The notes below the pieces were generated by a model, which made no database searches, was not told where the DNA came from, and saw only the letters and a list, made by a program, of their open reading frames with translations. Positions 34,378 to 43,677 of a stretch of DNA of 64,000 nucleotides are shown here, in pieces. Origin of the DNA: Solidesulfovibrio aerotolerans (GTDB lineage Bacteria > Desulfobacterota > Desulfovibrionia > Desulfovibrionales > Desulfovibrionaceae); NCBI RefSeq assembly GCF_009856865.1, contig NZ_WVUD01000014.1:1-64000 (forward strand), given 5' to 3'. Numbering within the stretch: position 1 is the stretch's first letter; each line of letters starts with the position of its first letter. A program made the translations under genes and the position numbers.

Positions 34378-35034
34378 ATGAAGGATATCCCTCGTTTTCT
34401 GGCTGGTTTCAAAAATTTCCAACGTACGTACTTTTGCGATGGAAGCCCTTCTTTTTCCGATCTCAAACAAGGGCAGGCACCCAAGGTGCTCGTGGTCGCC
34501 TGCTCGGACTCCCGGGTTGACCCGGCCATCCTCACGGGATGCGAACCCGGGGATATGTTTGTCATCCGAAACGTTGCCAATCTCGTGCCGCCGTATGAAA
34601 AAACGCCCGGCAACCACGGTGTCAGCGCGGCCGTGGAATATGCCGTCACCGTCCTTAACGTGGAGCACATCATCGTGCTGGGGCATTCGTGCTGCGGGGG
34701 CATTCAGGCGCTCATGAACCCAAAGACCGAGCAACTCGGCGAATTTATTGCCCCCTGGGTCAAAATCGCCGAGCCGGCCCTGCGCGAGGTCAACGCCCAA
34801 CTTGCCGGCAAGGACGCCGCCTTGCGCCAATACGCCTGTGAACAGGCGGCGGTGCTCATTTCCCTGGAAAACCTGCTGACCTTTCCCTGGGTCTTTGAGC
34901 GCGTCATGCGGGGCGAGGTCTACCTGCACGGCTGGTATTTCGATTTGGAAAAAGGCGAATTGTTAAGCTATCTGCCGGAAACAGGCGCGTTTGAGTCCCT
35001 GGTCGGGCGGTGTGAGACCGACGCCGCGCGCTGA
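34378..35034 (+). CDS. Beta-class carbonic anhydrase
   Basis: 218 residues. Zinc site: Cys42 in VACSDSRVDP (with the catalytic Asp-Arg pair D44/R46) and His/Cys in VLGHSCCGG near residue 103. Reversibly hydrates CO2 to bicarbonate in the cytosol. Length is typical. In a sulfate reducer it would supply bicarbonate for carboxylations or balance pH; that role is inferred. No signal peptide. Confidence 0.96.
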   Translation: MKDIPRFLAGFKNFQRTYFCDGSPSFSDLKQGQAPKVLVVACSDSRVDPAILTGCEPGDMFVIRNVANLVPPYEKTPGNHGVSAAVEYAVTVLNVEHIIVLGHSCCGGIQALMNPKTEQLGEFIAPWVKIAEPALREVNAQLAGKDAALRQYACEQAAVLISLENLLTFPWVFERVMRGEVYLHGWYFDLEKGELLSYLPETGAFESLVGRCETDAAR

Positions 35035-35079
35035 CCCGCCGGTCGGCTCCCGGCGCGGGAAAAAGGCCGGGCCAGGGCC

Positions 35080-37488
35080 TTAGACCCCTTCGGTGCGGGC
35101 CATGGCCTCCCGGGCTTCCTCGTCGCGGCCCTGGGCGGCGAGCGCCCGGGACAGTTCGGCCCAGAATTCCTTGCGATCCGGGCGAAGGGCCACGGCCTGG
35201 CGGGCCATGGCCTCGGCAATGGCCGGGTCTTCGCCTTCGGTGAGGTAGAGCCGGGCCATGAGTTGCAGGGAAAAGGCGTCCTTGGGATCGAGCAGCAGGG
35301 CCTGATGCAGGTGTTCCCGGGCCTCGTCCAGGCGGCCCCGGGTCAGGGCCAGCCGGGCCAGATGGCGCAGGGTCAGCGCCGGGGCATTGCCGGTGGCGCT
35401 GGCCCGGCGGTAGTATTTGAGGGCTGCTTCCAGGCGTCGGCTCTCCTCGGCCATGCGGCCCAGGCGCAGCAGGCTGGAGACGTGGCCCGGGTTGGCCCGC
35501 AGGCATTTCTGGAAGGCGGTGCGCGCCCCGGCCGCCTCGCCCAGGCGCTGGCGCACGCAGCCGAGGTTATAAAGGGCCATGGTGTTTTTGGGCTCGGCCG
35601 TGATGACGCGCTCGAATTCCGCCCGGGCCTGGGCCAGCCGGCCCAGGCGGGCCAGACAGATGCCGAGTGAATTGCGGGCCAGGACGTTGGTCTCGTCACT
35701 AAGCAGGGCCTGCTTGTATTCCTCCATGGCGGCATAGATGTCGCCATGGGCGAAATGGCGGTCGCCGCTGACCGTCAGCGACAGGGTGTCGAACACGGCC
35801 AGACGCGGTTCCTGCGGCAGGAGCAGGGCATGGTCGAGGGCCTTGCGGCAGTTTTCCGGCACATCGGTGCGGGCGTAGTTGAGACAAGGATAGCCGGCGA
35901 TGCCCACGGCGGCGGTCAATCCCAGGCGCTCGGCCAGGGCGGCGATCAGATCAGCGCCCGCTTCAGCCAGTTGCCCGGGGCTGCGTTCGGGCAGGAAAAA
36001 GACCAGCTTGGAAGCGCTAAAGCGCCCCCCAACGGCAGCAGGGCCGAAAAATTGGCGGCACACACTGCCCACTTCGGCCATGTCGGCTTCGGCCGGCCGT
36101 CCCGGACGGCGCTGGGTGGCCACCTCGGGCAGGACTACCAGGGCCAGGGAAAAAACCGGCCGTTTTTCCCGGTCAGCAGCAGTTGCCCGCAGAAAGTCGC
36201 GATGGGCGAAAAGGCCCGAGGCCGGGTCTTTGCGCGGCGCACCGACCGGGCAGCTTGCACCCGGCGCTTCGTCCTCGGTTTCCGGGATAAGGGCCAGCCG
36301 GTCGCCGGGCTCCAGAGGCAGATGGGGGTCGCTGACGTTGAGCGTTTCGGCAAAGGCCATGTCCTCGCCCACTTCCACCAGGACGATTTCGCCCTTGACC
36401 ATGGCCGGCGTGCGGCCGCTTAACCGCTGGCCGTCGGCTGTGCGCACATCCACCGTGCGCTCCAGCCGCGGCGACCAGACCAGAAACCGCTGTCCCGGTT
36501 CGGCGTCCACCCAGCGGCCAAGGCTGACGGCCAGCCGCGACAGGGGCAAAATCTCCAGCACCGCACCGCCCTCGGCCAGGATGCGGTTGTAGGGCATGGC
36601 CTGATTGCGGCCGAGATCCTTGGCCACAGCCAGGCCCTTTTTGGCCTTGCGCAAAAGCAGGCGCGCCTGTTCGGCCGGGGCGGCGGCGAACTGGCCGCCG
36701 CGCACGTCCTGGGGATAGGTGACGCAGCCGGCGCTGGCGGTAAGGGTCAACGACTCGCCCGTGGCGGCCAGGGGGAAGGCGGTGCGGGAAAGCTCCCCAA
36801 GCACCAATTCGGCGGTTTCCCGGCAGCGCGCTGCCGAGGCCCCGGGGAGAAAAAGGGCGAACAGGTCGTCGGTAAGGCGCGCCGCCAGCCCGCCTTCGGG
36901 GCACAGCCGGCCGATGACCGCCGCAGCCCCGACCAGGACATCCTCGGCAACCATAAAGCCGAACCGGCCGGCCACCCGGCTGAAATGGTCAAGATCCAGG
37001 ACCGCCAGGCCAAAGCCGCCGTGGCAGCCGGACAGCCCCGGGTCCACGAAACTGGCTGCGCCAGGGAGGATGCGGTCCTGGACGCATTCGATCTCCCGGG
37101 CGATTGCAGCGAGCAGCGCCTCGCCCGAGCCAAGGCCGGTGAGCCTGTCGGCGTCGGCGGCCAGCAGCAGGCCGAGCTGGGTCAGCGCCATGGCCCCCAG
37201 GCGCGGCAACAGCGGGAGCAGGGTGCGCGGCGCGCCAAGGCTGGCCCCCCGGGCCACGAACACCCCGAGCAGCCGGCCGTCGGCGCACAGCGGCGTCATG
37301 ACCTTGCGCTCGGCCGGCAGATGGACGGCGGTGGCGCATTGGGGACCAAAGCCGGCGGCCAGGGCGTCGTCCTCGGATTTGGGGAAATACAGGCTGTGGG
37401 TTTTAAAGGTGATGAAGCGGGAGAAGACGTCGCGCAAAAAAAGCTCGTGGGCGATAAGGTCGCGTTGGGTCAAGGCTGGCGCGGACAT
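35080..37488 (-). CDS. Protein with two degenerate GGDEF-like domains and TPR repeats
   Basis: 802 residues from the ATG at 37488 (GGGAGAA upstream). Residues about 120-280 look like a GGDEF domain (GLGSGEALL, LAVLDLDHFSRVAGRFGF), but the signature reads LTDDLFALFLP instead of GGDEF, so diguanylate cyclase activity is unlikely. A second related region near 450-590 has VGGRFSASKLVFFLPE at the equivalent position. The C-terminal 200 residues are TPR repeats (NVLARNSLGICLARLGR, NTMALYNLGCVRQRLGE). Probably a c-di-GMP-signalling-derived scaffold or GTP sensor; function unknown. Convergent with the carbonic anhydrase gene. Confidence 0.85.
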   Translation of the reverse strand: MSAPALTQRDLIAHELFLRDVFSRFITFKTHSLYFPKSEDDALAAGFGPQCATAVHLPAERKVMTPLCADGRLLGVFVARGASLGAPRTLLPLLPRLGAMALTQLGLLLAADADRLTGLGSGEALLAAIAREIECVQDRILPGAASFVDPGLSGCHGGFGLAVLDLDHFSRVAGRFGFMVAEDVLVGAAAVIGRLCPEGGLAARLTDDLFALFLPGASAARCRETAELVLGELSRTAFPLAATGESLTLTASAGCVTYPQDVRGGQFAAAPAEQARLLLRKAKKGLAVAKDLGRNQAMPYNRILAEGGAVLEILPLSRLAVSLGRWVDAEPGQRFLVWSPRLERTVDVRTADGQRLSGRTPAMVKGEIVLVEVGEDMAFAETLNVSDPHLPLEPGDRLALIPETEDEAPGASCPVGAPRKDPASGLFAHRDFLRATAADREKRPVFSLALVVLPEVATQRRPGRPAEADMAEVGSVCRQFFGPAAVGGRFSASKLVFFLPERSPGQLAEAGADLIAALAERLGLTAAVGIAGYPCLNYARTDVPENCRKALDHALLLPQEPRLAVFDTLSLTVSGDRHFAHGDIYAAMEEYKQALLSDETNVLARNSLGICLARLGRLAQARAEFERVITAEPKNTMALYNLGCVRQRLGEAAGARTAFQKCLRANPGHVSSLLRLGRMAEESRRLEAALKYYRRASATGNAPALTLRHLARLALTRGRLDEAREHLHQALLLDPKDAFSLQLMARLYLTEGEDPAIAEAMARQAVALRPDRKEFWAELSRALAAQGRDEEAREAMARTEGV

Positions 37489-37654
37489 GGCGTTCTCCCA
37501 TTTTATCGATTGGCGCGGCAACCTGTAGCGCCCCCGGGCCGGGAAAACAAGGGCAGGCCGGCCCTTGACGCCAGGGGGCCTGACGCGGCAGACCGGAGAT
37601 GCGGTGTGCCGGCTGCAGGCGCGCCAGTCCCGCAGCGTTTCCCTGGAGGCTTTG

Positions 37655-38281
37655 ATGGATATTGTTTCTTTTCCCCTTGGACCCCTTGAGACCAATTGTT
37701 ATCTGGCCGCAGCGGGTTCTCTGGCCGTGGCCGTGGATGTGGGCGGCGATCCGGCCCCGGTGCTGGCCCACCTCAAAACCCACGGCCTGACGCTGACGGC
37801 CATTTGCTTAACCCATCTGCACTGCGACCACCTCTACGGCGTGGCCGCCCTGGCCCGGGAGACCGGCTGCCGGGTGCTGGCCGGGGCCGAGGACGCCATG
37901 CTCATGGACCTGGATCTGGGCCGGGGGGGACTTATGGGCCTGCCCCTGGTCGAGCCGTTTGACTGGGAACCTGCTCCCCCGGGCGAGACGGCTTTTATGG
38001 GCCAGGCCTGCCGGGTGCTGGCCACGCCGGGCCATTCGCCGGGCAGCCGGTCGTTTTATTTTCCCGAAGCCGGGGTGGTCTTTGTCGGCGATCTGCTCTT
38101 TTACCGCTCCATTGGCCGCACGGATTTTGCCGGCGGCGATTACGACACCCTGATTCAATCGGTCGCGACGCAGATTTTCACCCTGCCGGATGCGACGCTG
38201 GTCTATCCCGGCCATGGCCCGGCCACGACGGTGGGTGATGAAAAGCGCCACAATCCGTTTTTCTCGGAGTTCGCCCGGTGA
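37655..38281 (+). CDS. Metallo-beta-lactamase-fold hydrolase (glyoxalase II-like)
   Basis: 208 residues. Metal motif THLHCDHLYG (HxHxDH), later His in ATPGHSPGSRSFYF, Asp in VFVGDLLFYRSIGRTDF and the final His in YPGHGPATTVGDEK. This pattern fits the glyoxalase II/YcbL group that hydrolyses thioesters. ATG after CTGGAGG. Its stop overlaps the next gene (GTGATG), which places it at the head of a three-gene cluster. Confidence 0.92.
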   Translation: MDIVSFPLGPLETNCYLAAAGSLAVAVDVGGDPAPVLAHLKTHGLTLTAICLTHLHCDHLYGVAALARETGCRVLAGAEDAMLMDLDLGRGGLMGLPLVEPFDWEPAPPGETAFMGQACRVLATPGHSPGSRSFYFPEAGVVFVGDLLFYRSIGRTDFAGGDYDTLIQSVATQIFTLPDATLVYPGHGPATTVGDEKRHNPFFSEFAR

Positions 38282-38889
38282 TGTCCGGGGCACCGGTCAT
38301 TTTTTTGTGCGGCCCGCGGGCCGGCGGCAATTCCGACACGGCCGGACTGGCCTTTGCCGACGGGGTGACCCGGTCCGGGCGCGTGCCCCGGGTGATCGCC
38401 CTGCGCGAACTGGCCGTGGCCCCCTGCCGGGGCTGCGGGGCGTGTGCCGGGGCCGGGCACCGCTGCCCCCTGGACCGGGAGGGCGACGCTGCCGCCAGCG
38501 TGTTTGCCGCCATGGATGCCGCACCATTTGTGGCTTTTGCCGCACCGATCTATTTCTACCATCTGCCGGCCCTGTTTAAGGCCCTTATTGACCGGGCGCA
38601 GCGTCGTTACGAGATTCGGGTGGCCACCGGGGCCACGCCGGCGTCCGGTGGCGCGGGCGAGACCACGCGCCCGGCCTATCCGCTGCTGGTGGCCGGGCGG
38701 CCCCAAGGCGAGCGGCTCTTTGAAGGAGCTCTTTTAACGCTTAAATATTTCCTGTGGCCCTTTGGCTTTGCCCTGGCCCGGCCGTGGTTGCAGCGCGGCC
38801 TGGACGCGCCTGGTGATCTGGCCGGCCAGACCGAGGGGCTGGCCGCGCTGGCCGCGCTGGGCGCGCTGGGCGAGGCGGCCGGGCGGTGA
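38278..38889 (+). CDS. Flavodoxin-fold NAD(P)H-dependent FMN reductase-like protein
   Basis: 203 residues. The flavin-phosphate loop PRAGGNSDTAG and the block APCRGCGACAGAGHRCPLD near residues 45-65 fit the NADPH-dependent FMN reductase / iron-sulfur flavoprotein group. The Cys cluster might bind an Fe-S centre, though spacing is not the usual isf pattern. APIYFYHLPALFKALIDR is the conserved flavin contact. Overlaps its neighbours on both sides, so it is part of the MBL-flavoprotein-comF cluster. Confidence 0.85.
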   Translation: MMSGAPVIFLCGPRAGGNSDTAGLAFADGVTRSGRVPRVIALRELAVAPCRGCGACAGAGHRCPLDREGDAAASVFAAMDAAPFVAFAAPIYFYHLPALFKALIDRAQRRYEIRVATGATPASGGAGETTRPAYPLLVAGRPQGERLFEGALLTLKYFLWPFGFALARPWLQRGLDAPGDLAGQTEGLAALAALGALGEAAGR

Positions 38890-39650
38890 GGCCGCTTTGG
38901 GCCGGCCTGGGGCATCTGGCCGGGCGGCTGGGGCGGGCGTTGACCCCGCTGTGCGACCGCTGCCAGGTCTGCCGGGGCCTGCTCCCCGGGGGCGGGAGCC
39001 ATCCGGTCTGCCCGGCCTGTGCCACCGGGCTGGCTGCGCGATTGGGCGGCTTTTGCCCGCGTTGCGGGGCGTTTGCGGCGGATGCTGCCGCGCCGGTGGC
39101 CCTGTGCCTGGACTGTCGCTGCCAGGGGCGGGCCTGGGACGGCTTTGCCTTCCACGGCCGCTACGAGGGCCATCTGCGCCAGTTGGTGCTGGGCTTTAAA
39201 TTTGGCGGGCGTCTCGGCCAGGGGAGGCTGCTGGCCGGTTTTTTGGCCGAGGCCTGGCAGCGGGCCGCCGGGCGCAGCGGCGACGGGGCCATGGACGCCG
39301 GCGTGCCGGCCTGTCTGGTGCCGGTGCCGCTGCATCCCAAACGCCTGTCCTGGCGGGGATTTAACCAAAGTCTGGAACTGGCCCGGTTTCTGGGCCGGGA
39401 GCTTGCCCGGCCGGTATGCGCCGAGGGGCTGACGCGTGTGCGCAACACCACGCCCCAAAGCCAACTGCCGGGGCGGGCGCGCCTGAGCAATCTGGCCGGG
39501 GCGTTTGCCGGCCAGGAGCGGCTGGTGGCCGGCAGGCACGTGCTGCTCGTGGACGATGTCATGACCACCGGGGCCACGGTGGATACGGCGGTTCGGGCTT
39601 TGCGCGCGGCCGGGGCGGTCCGGGTGGACGTGGTGGTGGTGGCCCGCTGA
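38886..39650 (+). CDS. ComF-family phosphoribosyltransferase-like protein
   Basis: 254 residues. An N-terminal Cys-rich segment with CDRCQVC, CPACATGL and CPRCGAF (likely zinc ribbon), a central LVPVPLHPKRLSWRGFNQS, and the PRPP-binding loop VLLVDDVMTTGAT. Homologues (ComF/GntX) are linked to DNA uptake or purine-pathway chemistry, but the reaction is not established. 4-nt overlap with the upstream flavoprotein gene. Confidence 0.93.
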   Translation: MRPLWAGLGHLAGRLGRALTPLCDRCQVCRGLLPGGGSHPVCPACATGLAARLGGFCPRCGAFAADAAAPVALCLDCRCQGRAWDGFAFHGRYEGHLRQLVLGFKFGGRLGQGRLLAGFLAEAWQRAAGRSGDGAMDAGVPACLVPVPLHPKRLSWRGFNQSLELARFLGRELARPVCAEGLTRVRNTTPQSQLPGRARLSNLAGAFAGQERLVAGRHVLLVDDVMTTGATVDTAVRALRAAGAVRVDVVVVAR

Positions 39651-39661
39651 AGCGGGCGCGC

Positions 39662-40819
39662 TCAGGTGGCGTCGTACAGGTCGGGTTCCAACGGCAGGCG
39701 GACCCGAAAGACAATGCCTTCGCCCGGGTTGACGGTAAACGACGCCCGGCCGCCGAGATAGCGCTCGGTCAGCAGTTTGATGCTGTAGGTGCCAAGGCCC
39801 CGGCCCAGGCCCTTGGTGGAAAACGACCGGCTAAAGATGCGCATTTGGACGCTGCGCGGGATCTCCCCGGCGTTTTGCACCCAAAATTCCACAGCATCCG
39901 CCAGGGGCGTGCAGCCCAGGCGCACCAGACCGCCCGGGGGCGTGGCCTCCAGGGCGTTTTTGACCATGTTGCCCAGCACCCGGCGCAGTAGCACCGGATC
40001 GGAATGAAACACCACCTGGCTGCAGCCGTCGTGGCGTTCGAGGCGTTTTTGCCGGGCTTGTTCACCGTTTTGAAAAGTGGCTTCCACCACGTCGAGGATG
40101 TCCACGGACCGCAGCGGGGTGATGTTGGTTTCCAGTTCGTTGGTTTCGGCAGCCAGGAGCTGCTTTTGATAGGTGATCTCGTCGGTGAGCTGGGAAACGG
40201 CCCGGTGGATGAGTCTGGCGTCGGCTTGCAGCGATTGCGGGGCCTCCTCCACCAGAAATTCCATCAGTCCCTGGACACCGCCCACGGTATTGAGCATGTC
40301 GTGGAAAAAAAGCCGTTCAAGGGTGCGCCGACGTTTCTCGTGGCTCACGTCGGATATGGAAAAAATCAAATAATGTTCTGCATTTAAATGGATAGAGGCC
40401 GAGGACACGCGCAGGTCCAGGGCTTCAATGCCGGTTCCGGCGTCGCGGTTGATGGCGCATTCCTGGATGTTGTCCTGGCCGGCCAGACCCAGCAGGATGG
40501 AGCGCACTGCCCCGCATTGGGCGCAAAATTCGCTGGAACCGCAGCCGCCCGGGTGTTCGGCGGCATGGACGCAGCGAAAGGCCTCTCCCGGACGTTTGCC
40601 AAGGGCCTCGCGGATGTCGCCGATGCCGATGACGTCTACGAACTTGCGGTTGCCGTGGACCACCTGGCGCTGCCGGTTGAGCACCATGGCGATGATGGGG
40701 ATGGCGTTTAAGACACCGGGGATGGCGTGGTTGGCGAGAATCGAGAATTGTCGCTGGATTTCATCGCTGCAAGCCCGTTCGGACGGGGCAAAGCATGTCG
40801 GGTCGGGCTCGTCGGCCAT
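39662..40819 (-). CDS. PAS sensor histidine kinase-like protein (soluble)
   Basis: 385 residues from the ATG at 40819 with AGGAG upstream. A PAS-like domain (NAIPIIAMVLNRQRQVVHGN) includes a Cys-rich stretch CVHAAEHPGGCGSSEFCAQCG that could bind a metal or Fe-S cluster. The dimerisation region has FFHDMLNTVGGVQGLMEF: a His followed by Asp-Met, so a likely acceptor. The HATPase has LGNMVKNALEATPPGG and KGLGRGLGTYSIKLL. No membrane segment. Partner regulator not adjacent. Confidence 0.85.
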   Translation of the reverse strand: MADEPDPTCFAPSERACSDEIQRQFSILANHAIPGVLNAIPIIAMVLNRQRQVVHGNRKFVDVIGIGDIREALGKRPGEAFRCVHAAEHPGGCGSSEFCAQCGAVRSILLGLAGQDNIQECAINRDAGTGIEALDLRVSSASIHLNAEHYLIFSISDVSHEKRRRTLERLFFHDMLNTVGGVQGLMEFLVEEAPQSLQADARLIHRAVSQLTDEITYQKQLLAAETNELETNITPLRSVDILDVVEATFQNGEQARQKRLERHDGCSQVVFHSDPVLLRRVLGNMVKNALEATPPGGLVRLGCTPLADAVEFWVQNAGEIPRSVQMRIFSRSFSTKGLGRGLGTYSIKLLTERYLGGRASFTVNPGEGIVFRVRLPLEPDLYDAT

Positions 40820-40995
40820 GGCGGCTCCTGGCGTTTGATCCGTGAAAAAGGACGCCATAAATCATTAAGAAGACTGCGGGGAATGTAAAGACCCAAAACA
40901 GACCCCGGGCCGCTGTCTGGCGGGTGCGGGGCGGGGATAATGCGTATTCGTCTTGGCAGGGCGGGCAGGGCGGTCTGGCCCGGGCGTGGATAGTT

Positions 40996-41517
40996 TTAGG
41001 TGGTTTCCGTGCCCTGGCTGGCGACCAGATAGCCGATCAGCGCTGCGTTAAGGATCATCCCGGGCGTGCCGCCGGCGGCCGCAGTGGTCGTGGCGGCGGC
41101 AAAGGCCGAGGTGGCGGCCGCGGTTGGCTGCAGGGCTGTGGTGTCGGCTGTTGTTGCGGACAGGGCGGCAGTTTGGGCATCCGTCGTGGTGGCCGTGGAC
41201 GTTGGTATGGTGACCTCGCCCAGGGTTGTCAGCAGGCTGTCCGTGGCCGCCTGGCGTTCCTTTTCGGTGGTGGCGCTGCCCAGGGCGGTATTGTAGCTGG
41301 AATAGGCGTCGAAATACTGGAACTGCACGCTGGTCTGGGCCTCTTCGGGCACGAGGCTCTTCATGGTGGCGTTGAAGCTGGCCTGGGCTGTGGTGATGTC
41401 CTTGCTGCGCGTGGCCGACGAGCTGGCCCCGTTCTGGGCGCTGGTGAGCTTGGCGCAGGCCAGGTTGTATTGGTACGCCCAGTTAACGACTTCGCTGGTG
41501 TCAATCGAGGTGGCCAT
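40996..41517 (-). CDS. Small Ala/Thr/Ser-rich protein, sigma54-promoted
   Basis: 173 residues, no family recognised. The first half is mixed (SEVVNWAYQYNLACAKLTSAQ); the second half is dominated by Thr, Ala and Ser (about residues 100-150) with a short hydrophobic stretch near the end (MILNAALIGYLVASQ). ATG at 41517 with GGAGG. A strong -24/-12 promoter match lies 65 nt upstream and a hairpin (41543-41561) lies in the leader. Sigma54 control would fit surface, motility or stress functions, but none is shown. Confidence 0.7.
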   Translation of the reverse strand: MATSIDTSEVVNWAYQYNLACAKLTSAQNGASSSATRSKDITTAQASFNATMKSLVPEEAQTSVQFQYFDAYSSYNTALGSATTEKERQAATDSLLTTLGEVTIPTSTATTTDAQTAALSATTADTTALQPTAAATSAFAAATTTAAAGGTPGMILNAALIGYLVASQGTETT

Positions 41518-41581
41518 GGGTGCCTCCAGGCGGCAAGTTCGGCCCTCCTGCGGCAGGAGGGAACCGTGTGGCCTGGGAAAA

Positions 41582-41598
41582 AGCAAGAAGCCTGCCAC
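41582..41598 (-). promoter_or_regulatory. Sigma54 promoter of the Ala/Thr-rich protein gene
   Basis: Minus strand TGGCAGGCTTCTTGCTT: GG and GC separated by exactly 10 nt, with -24 TGGCAG and -12 TTGCT. It differs from the consensus TGGCAC-N5-TTGCA/T by one base in the first block. It ends about 65 nt before the ATG at 41517. Confidence 0.75.
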
Positions 41599-41818
41599 CG
41601 GATAATCGGGCTTAACACCAAGCAATCATAGGCGTTGTCTCTGACAGGTGGCGGCAGATTTTGCCGCCGGGCCAAAGCACCCTTGGCCGGGCGTCACGCA
41701 GTCTCCACACAGCCGTCACCACCCTTTCAAATCTCCCGGGCAAAAAGCGAGCATACGGTTCCTGCGGGATGGCCCGCGCCACGCAGTCATTACAACCGAG
41801 GCCAAGGGAGAACGCGCC

Positions 41819-42214
41819 ATGGGACAGCTCGACGTGGAACGGATCAGCGAAGTGTTGTGCGACATGCTCGAAACCCTGAAAGGCAAATCGCGTGAGTCGC
41901 TGGATATAATGGCCAGGGAAGAGACGGTCTATGCCGACGTGGCCGACCGGGCGGCTGTTGAGTCCGACCGGCACATGGCCCTTATCATGGGCGAGCGCGA
42001 CCGTCGCTGCATCAGCGAAATCCATGAAGCCCTGACCCGGGTTAAAGACGGTGAATACGGCATCTGCCAGGAATGCGGCGAAGACATCGGTCTGGCCCGG
42101 CTGCGGGCCAAGCCCACGGCTTCGTTGTGCGTCCACTGCCAGTCGCTGCTCGAAGACAGTGGCCGGCCGTATTTGCAGGGCCTGCGGGGCGAATCGGCTT
42201 TTCTGGAAGAATAG
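41819..42214 (+). CDS. DksA/TraR-type zinc-finger protein
   Basis: 131 residues. A helical N-terminal part (coiled-coil region about 1-75) ends in the four-Cys finger CQECGEDI..CVHCQ, the DksA/TraR C4 type. DksA binds RNA polymerase through the secondary channel and tunes transcription, often with ppGpp. The family also includes small stress-linked paralogues; which one this is cannot be told. ATG at 41819 after AAGGGAGAA. Confidence 0.92.
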   Translation: MGQLDVERISEVLCDMLETLKGKSRESLDIMAREETVYADVADRAAVESDRHMALIMGERDRRCISEIHEALTRVKDGEYGICQECGEDIGLARLRAKPTASLCVHCQSLLEDSGRPYLQGLRGESAFLEE

Positions 42215-42380
42215 GGGGCGCACGCATCCACGTACGTGTGTTGTGGTGGCAGGAGAGGCAAAATACGGGGTGTTTAATCCCGGCAAGTCCTCTCGTGCAT
42301 TGCCGAGCCCGCCACGAGACGTTTTGGATTGGGGCGCAGTGGATGCAGCCGCGCCGCTGGCTGACGCAGCGGGCCGGCCC

Positions 42381-43487
42381 TTAAATGGTCGGCTGGGCCG
42401 GTAAAACGAGCCGGGCCAGCCCGCCCCCCTGTGCGCCCCGGGCCAGGGTCAGGCTGCCGCCCATGTCCTCGGCCCGTCGCCGGGCCATGGGCAGCCCCAT
42501 ACCGACGCCCACGGCTTTTGTGGTCGCAAAGGGGTCAAAGGCAAAGGCCAGGACGGCTTCGTCCGGTCCTGGCCCGTTGTCGGTCACGGTCACGGACACG
42601 GCGGTGTCCAGCCAGGCAAAGGTCAGGCCCACCACCCCGTTCCCTGCCGCCGGGCCGTTGGGGCCGCACAGGGCTTCCAGGGCGTTGGCGCACAGTTCGG
42701 TCAGGATTTCGGTGACAAGCGATGCATCGGTGAGCAGTTGCCCTGTGGCCACGGTGAGGGCCAGCCGGGCCGTTGCCCCGGTGCGAAGTGCTGCCGCCCC
42801 AAAGGCCCGGGTGGCCAGGTCGGCCGGATCGCACAGCGCCGGCGTCGGTTCCCGCCGCCGGGCATAGGCCGAGACCGCCTGCACCACCGCTTCCAGCCGT
42901 TTGGCACCATCCAAAATCATGGTCAGGGCTTCGGCCTCGGGATCGTCGGCCGCCTTGCCCCGCAGCAGGCGTCCGGCAAAGCCGCCGACGACCATCAGCG
43001 GGTTTCGGATCTGATGGGCCACGGCCAGGGAAAACTGGCCAAGGCTCTCGATGCGCTCCCGCTGGACGGCCTGGATGCCGAGCAGCATGGACCGTTCGCG
43101 CTCGTGGAGACGATAAATTTCGGTGACGTCGGTGATTTCGATAAGAATGCCAAAAATCTTGTGGTTTTCCAATAAAAGCGAACCCGACAGGCGAAAGCGG
43201 CGCAGGCTGCCGTCGGGATGGGCATAGGCGATGCCCACGGGCTCGGGTTTGCGGCTGTGCTTGAGCGGTGCGGCCAGAAACCGGGCCACCCGCCGGGGTG
43301 CGTCGACACGGGCGATGATGGCGGCGGACAGTCCCGGATCGGCCAGTTCGCCGGCGCTGTAGCCCAAAAGGGCCGTGGCGGCGTCATTGGCGGCGTAGCA
43401 AAGGCCCTGGCTGTTGAGAATGACCACGCCGGCGGAAAAGCTGCCGAGCAGATCGTGAAAATAGTTGGAATTGGCAAAGATCAACAT
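42381..43487 (-). CDS. PAS-domain sensor histidine kinase
   Basis: 368 residues from the ATG at 43487 (GAGG upstream). PAS domain about 12-130 (GVVILNSQGLCYAANDAATALLG), then HisKA with LAVAHQIRNPLMVVGGFAG (His-Gln-Ile-Arg-Asn-Pro, phospho-acceptor) and HATPase with LCANALEALCG, TDNGPGPDE and GVGMGLPMARR. No membrane helix, so soluble. Divergent from the internal-repeat protein gene. Confidence 0.9.
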   Translation of the reverse strand: MLIFANSNYFHDLLGSFSAGVVILNSQGLCYAANDAATALLGYSAGELADPGLSAAIIARVDAPRRVARFLAAPLKHSRKPEPVGIAYAHPDGSLRRFRLSGSLLLENHKIFGILIEITDVTEIYRLHERERSMLLGIQAVQRERIESLGQFSLAVAHQIRNPLMVVGGFAGRLLRGKAADDPEAEALTMILDGAKRLEAVVQAVSAYARRREPTPALCDPADLATRAFGAAALRTGATARLALTVATGQLLTDASLVTEILTELCANALEALCGPNGPAAGNGVVGLTFAWLDTAVSVTVTDNGPGPDEAVLAFAFDPFATTKAVGVGMGLPMARRRAEDMGGSLTLARGAQGGGLARLVLPAQPTI

Positions 43488-43677
43488 ACGGGCCTCGCAG
43501 GGTATGGATTGGCCGTGCGAGTATGGGCCGGGCGGGTTACGGCCCGGTGACGCGGCGGGAAACGACGTTTTTGTCGGGTGAGAAGACGCTTTTGTCCGGC
43601 AGCGGGTGACCAAGCGTTGGCAACAGGCCGGAAAAATTGTGGAAGGCAAATGGACCGCAATTTGCTAAAGAGCCGTT

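Noticed and set aside
43650-43670. GG-N10-GC match (TGGACC-N5-TTGCT) before the internal-repeat gene
   Set aside because: The start of transcription would fall at the ATG itself and the -24 block has two mismatches.
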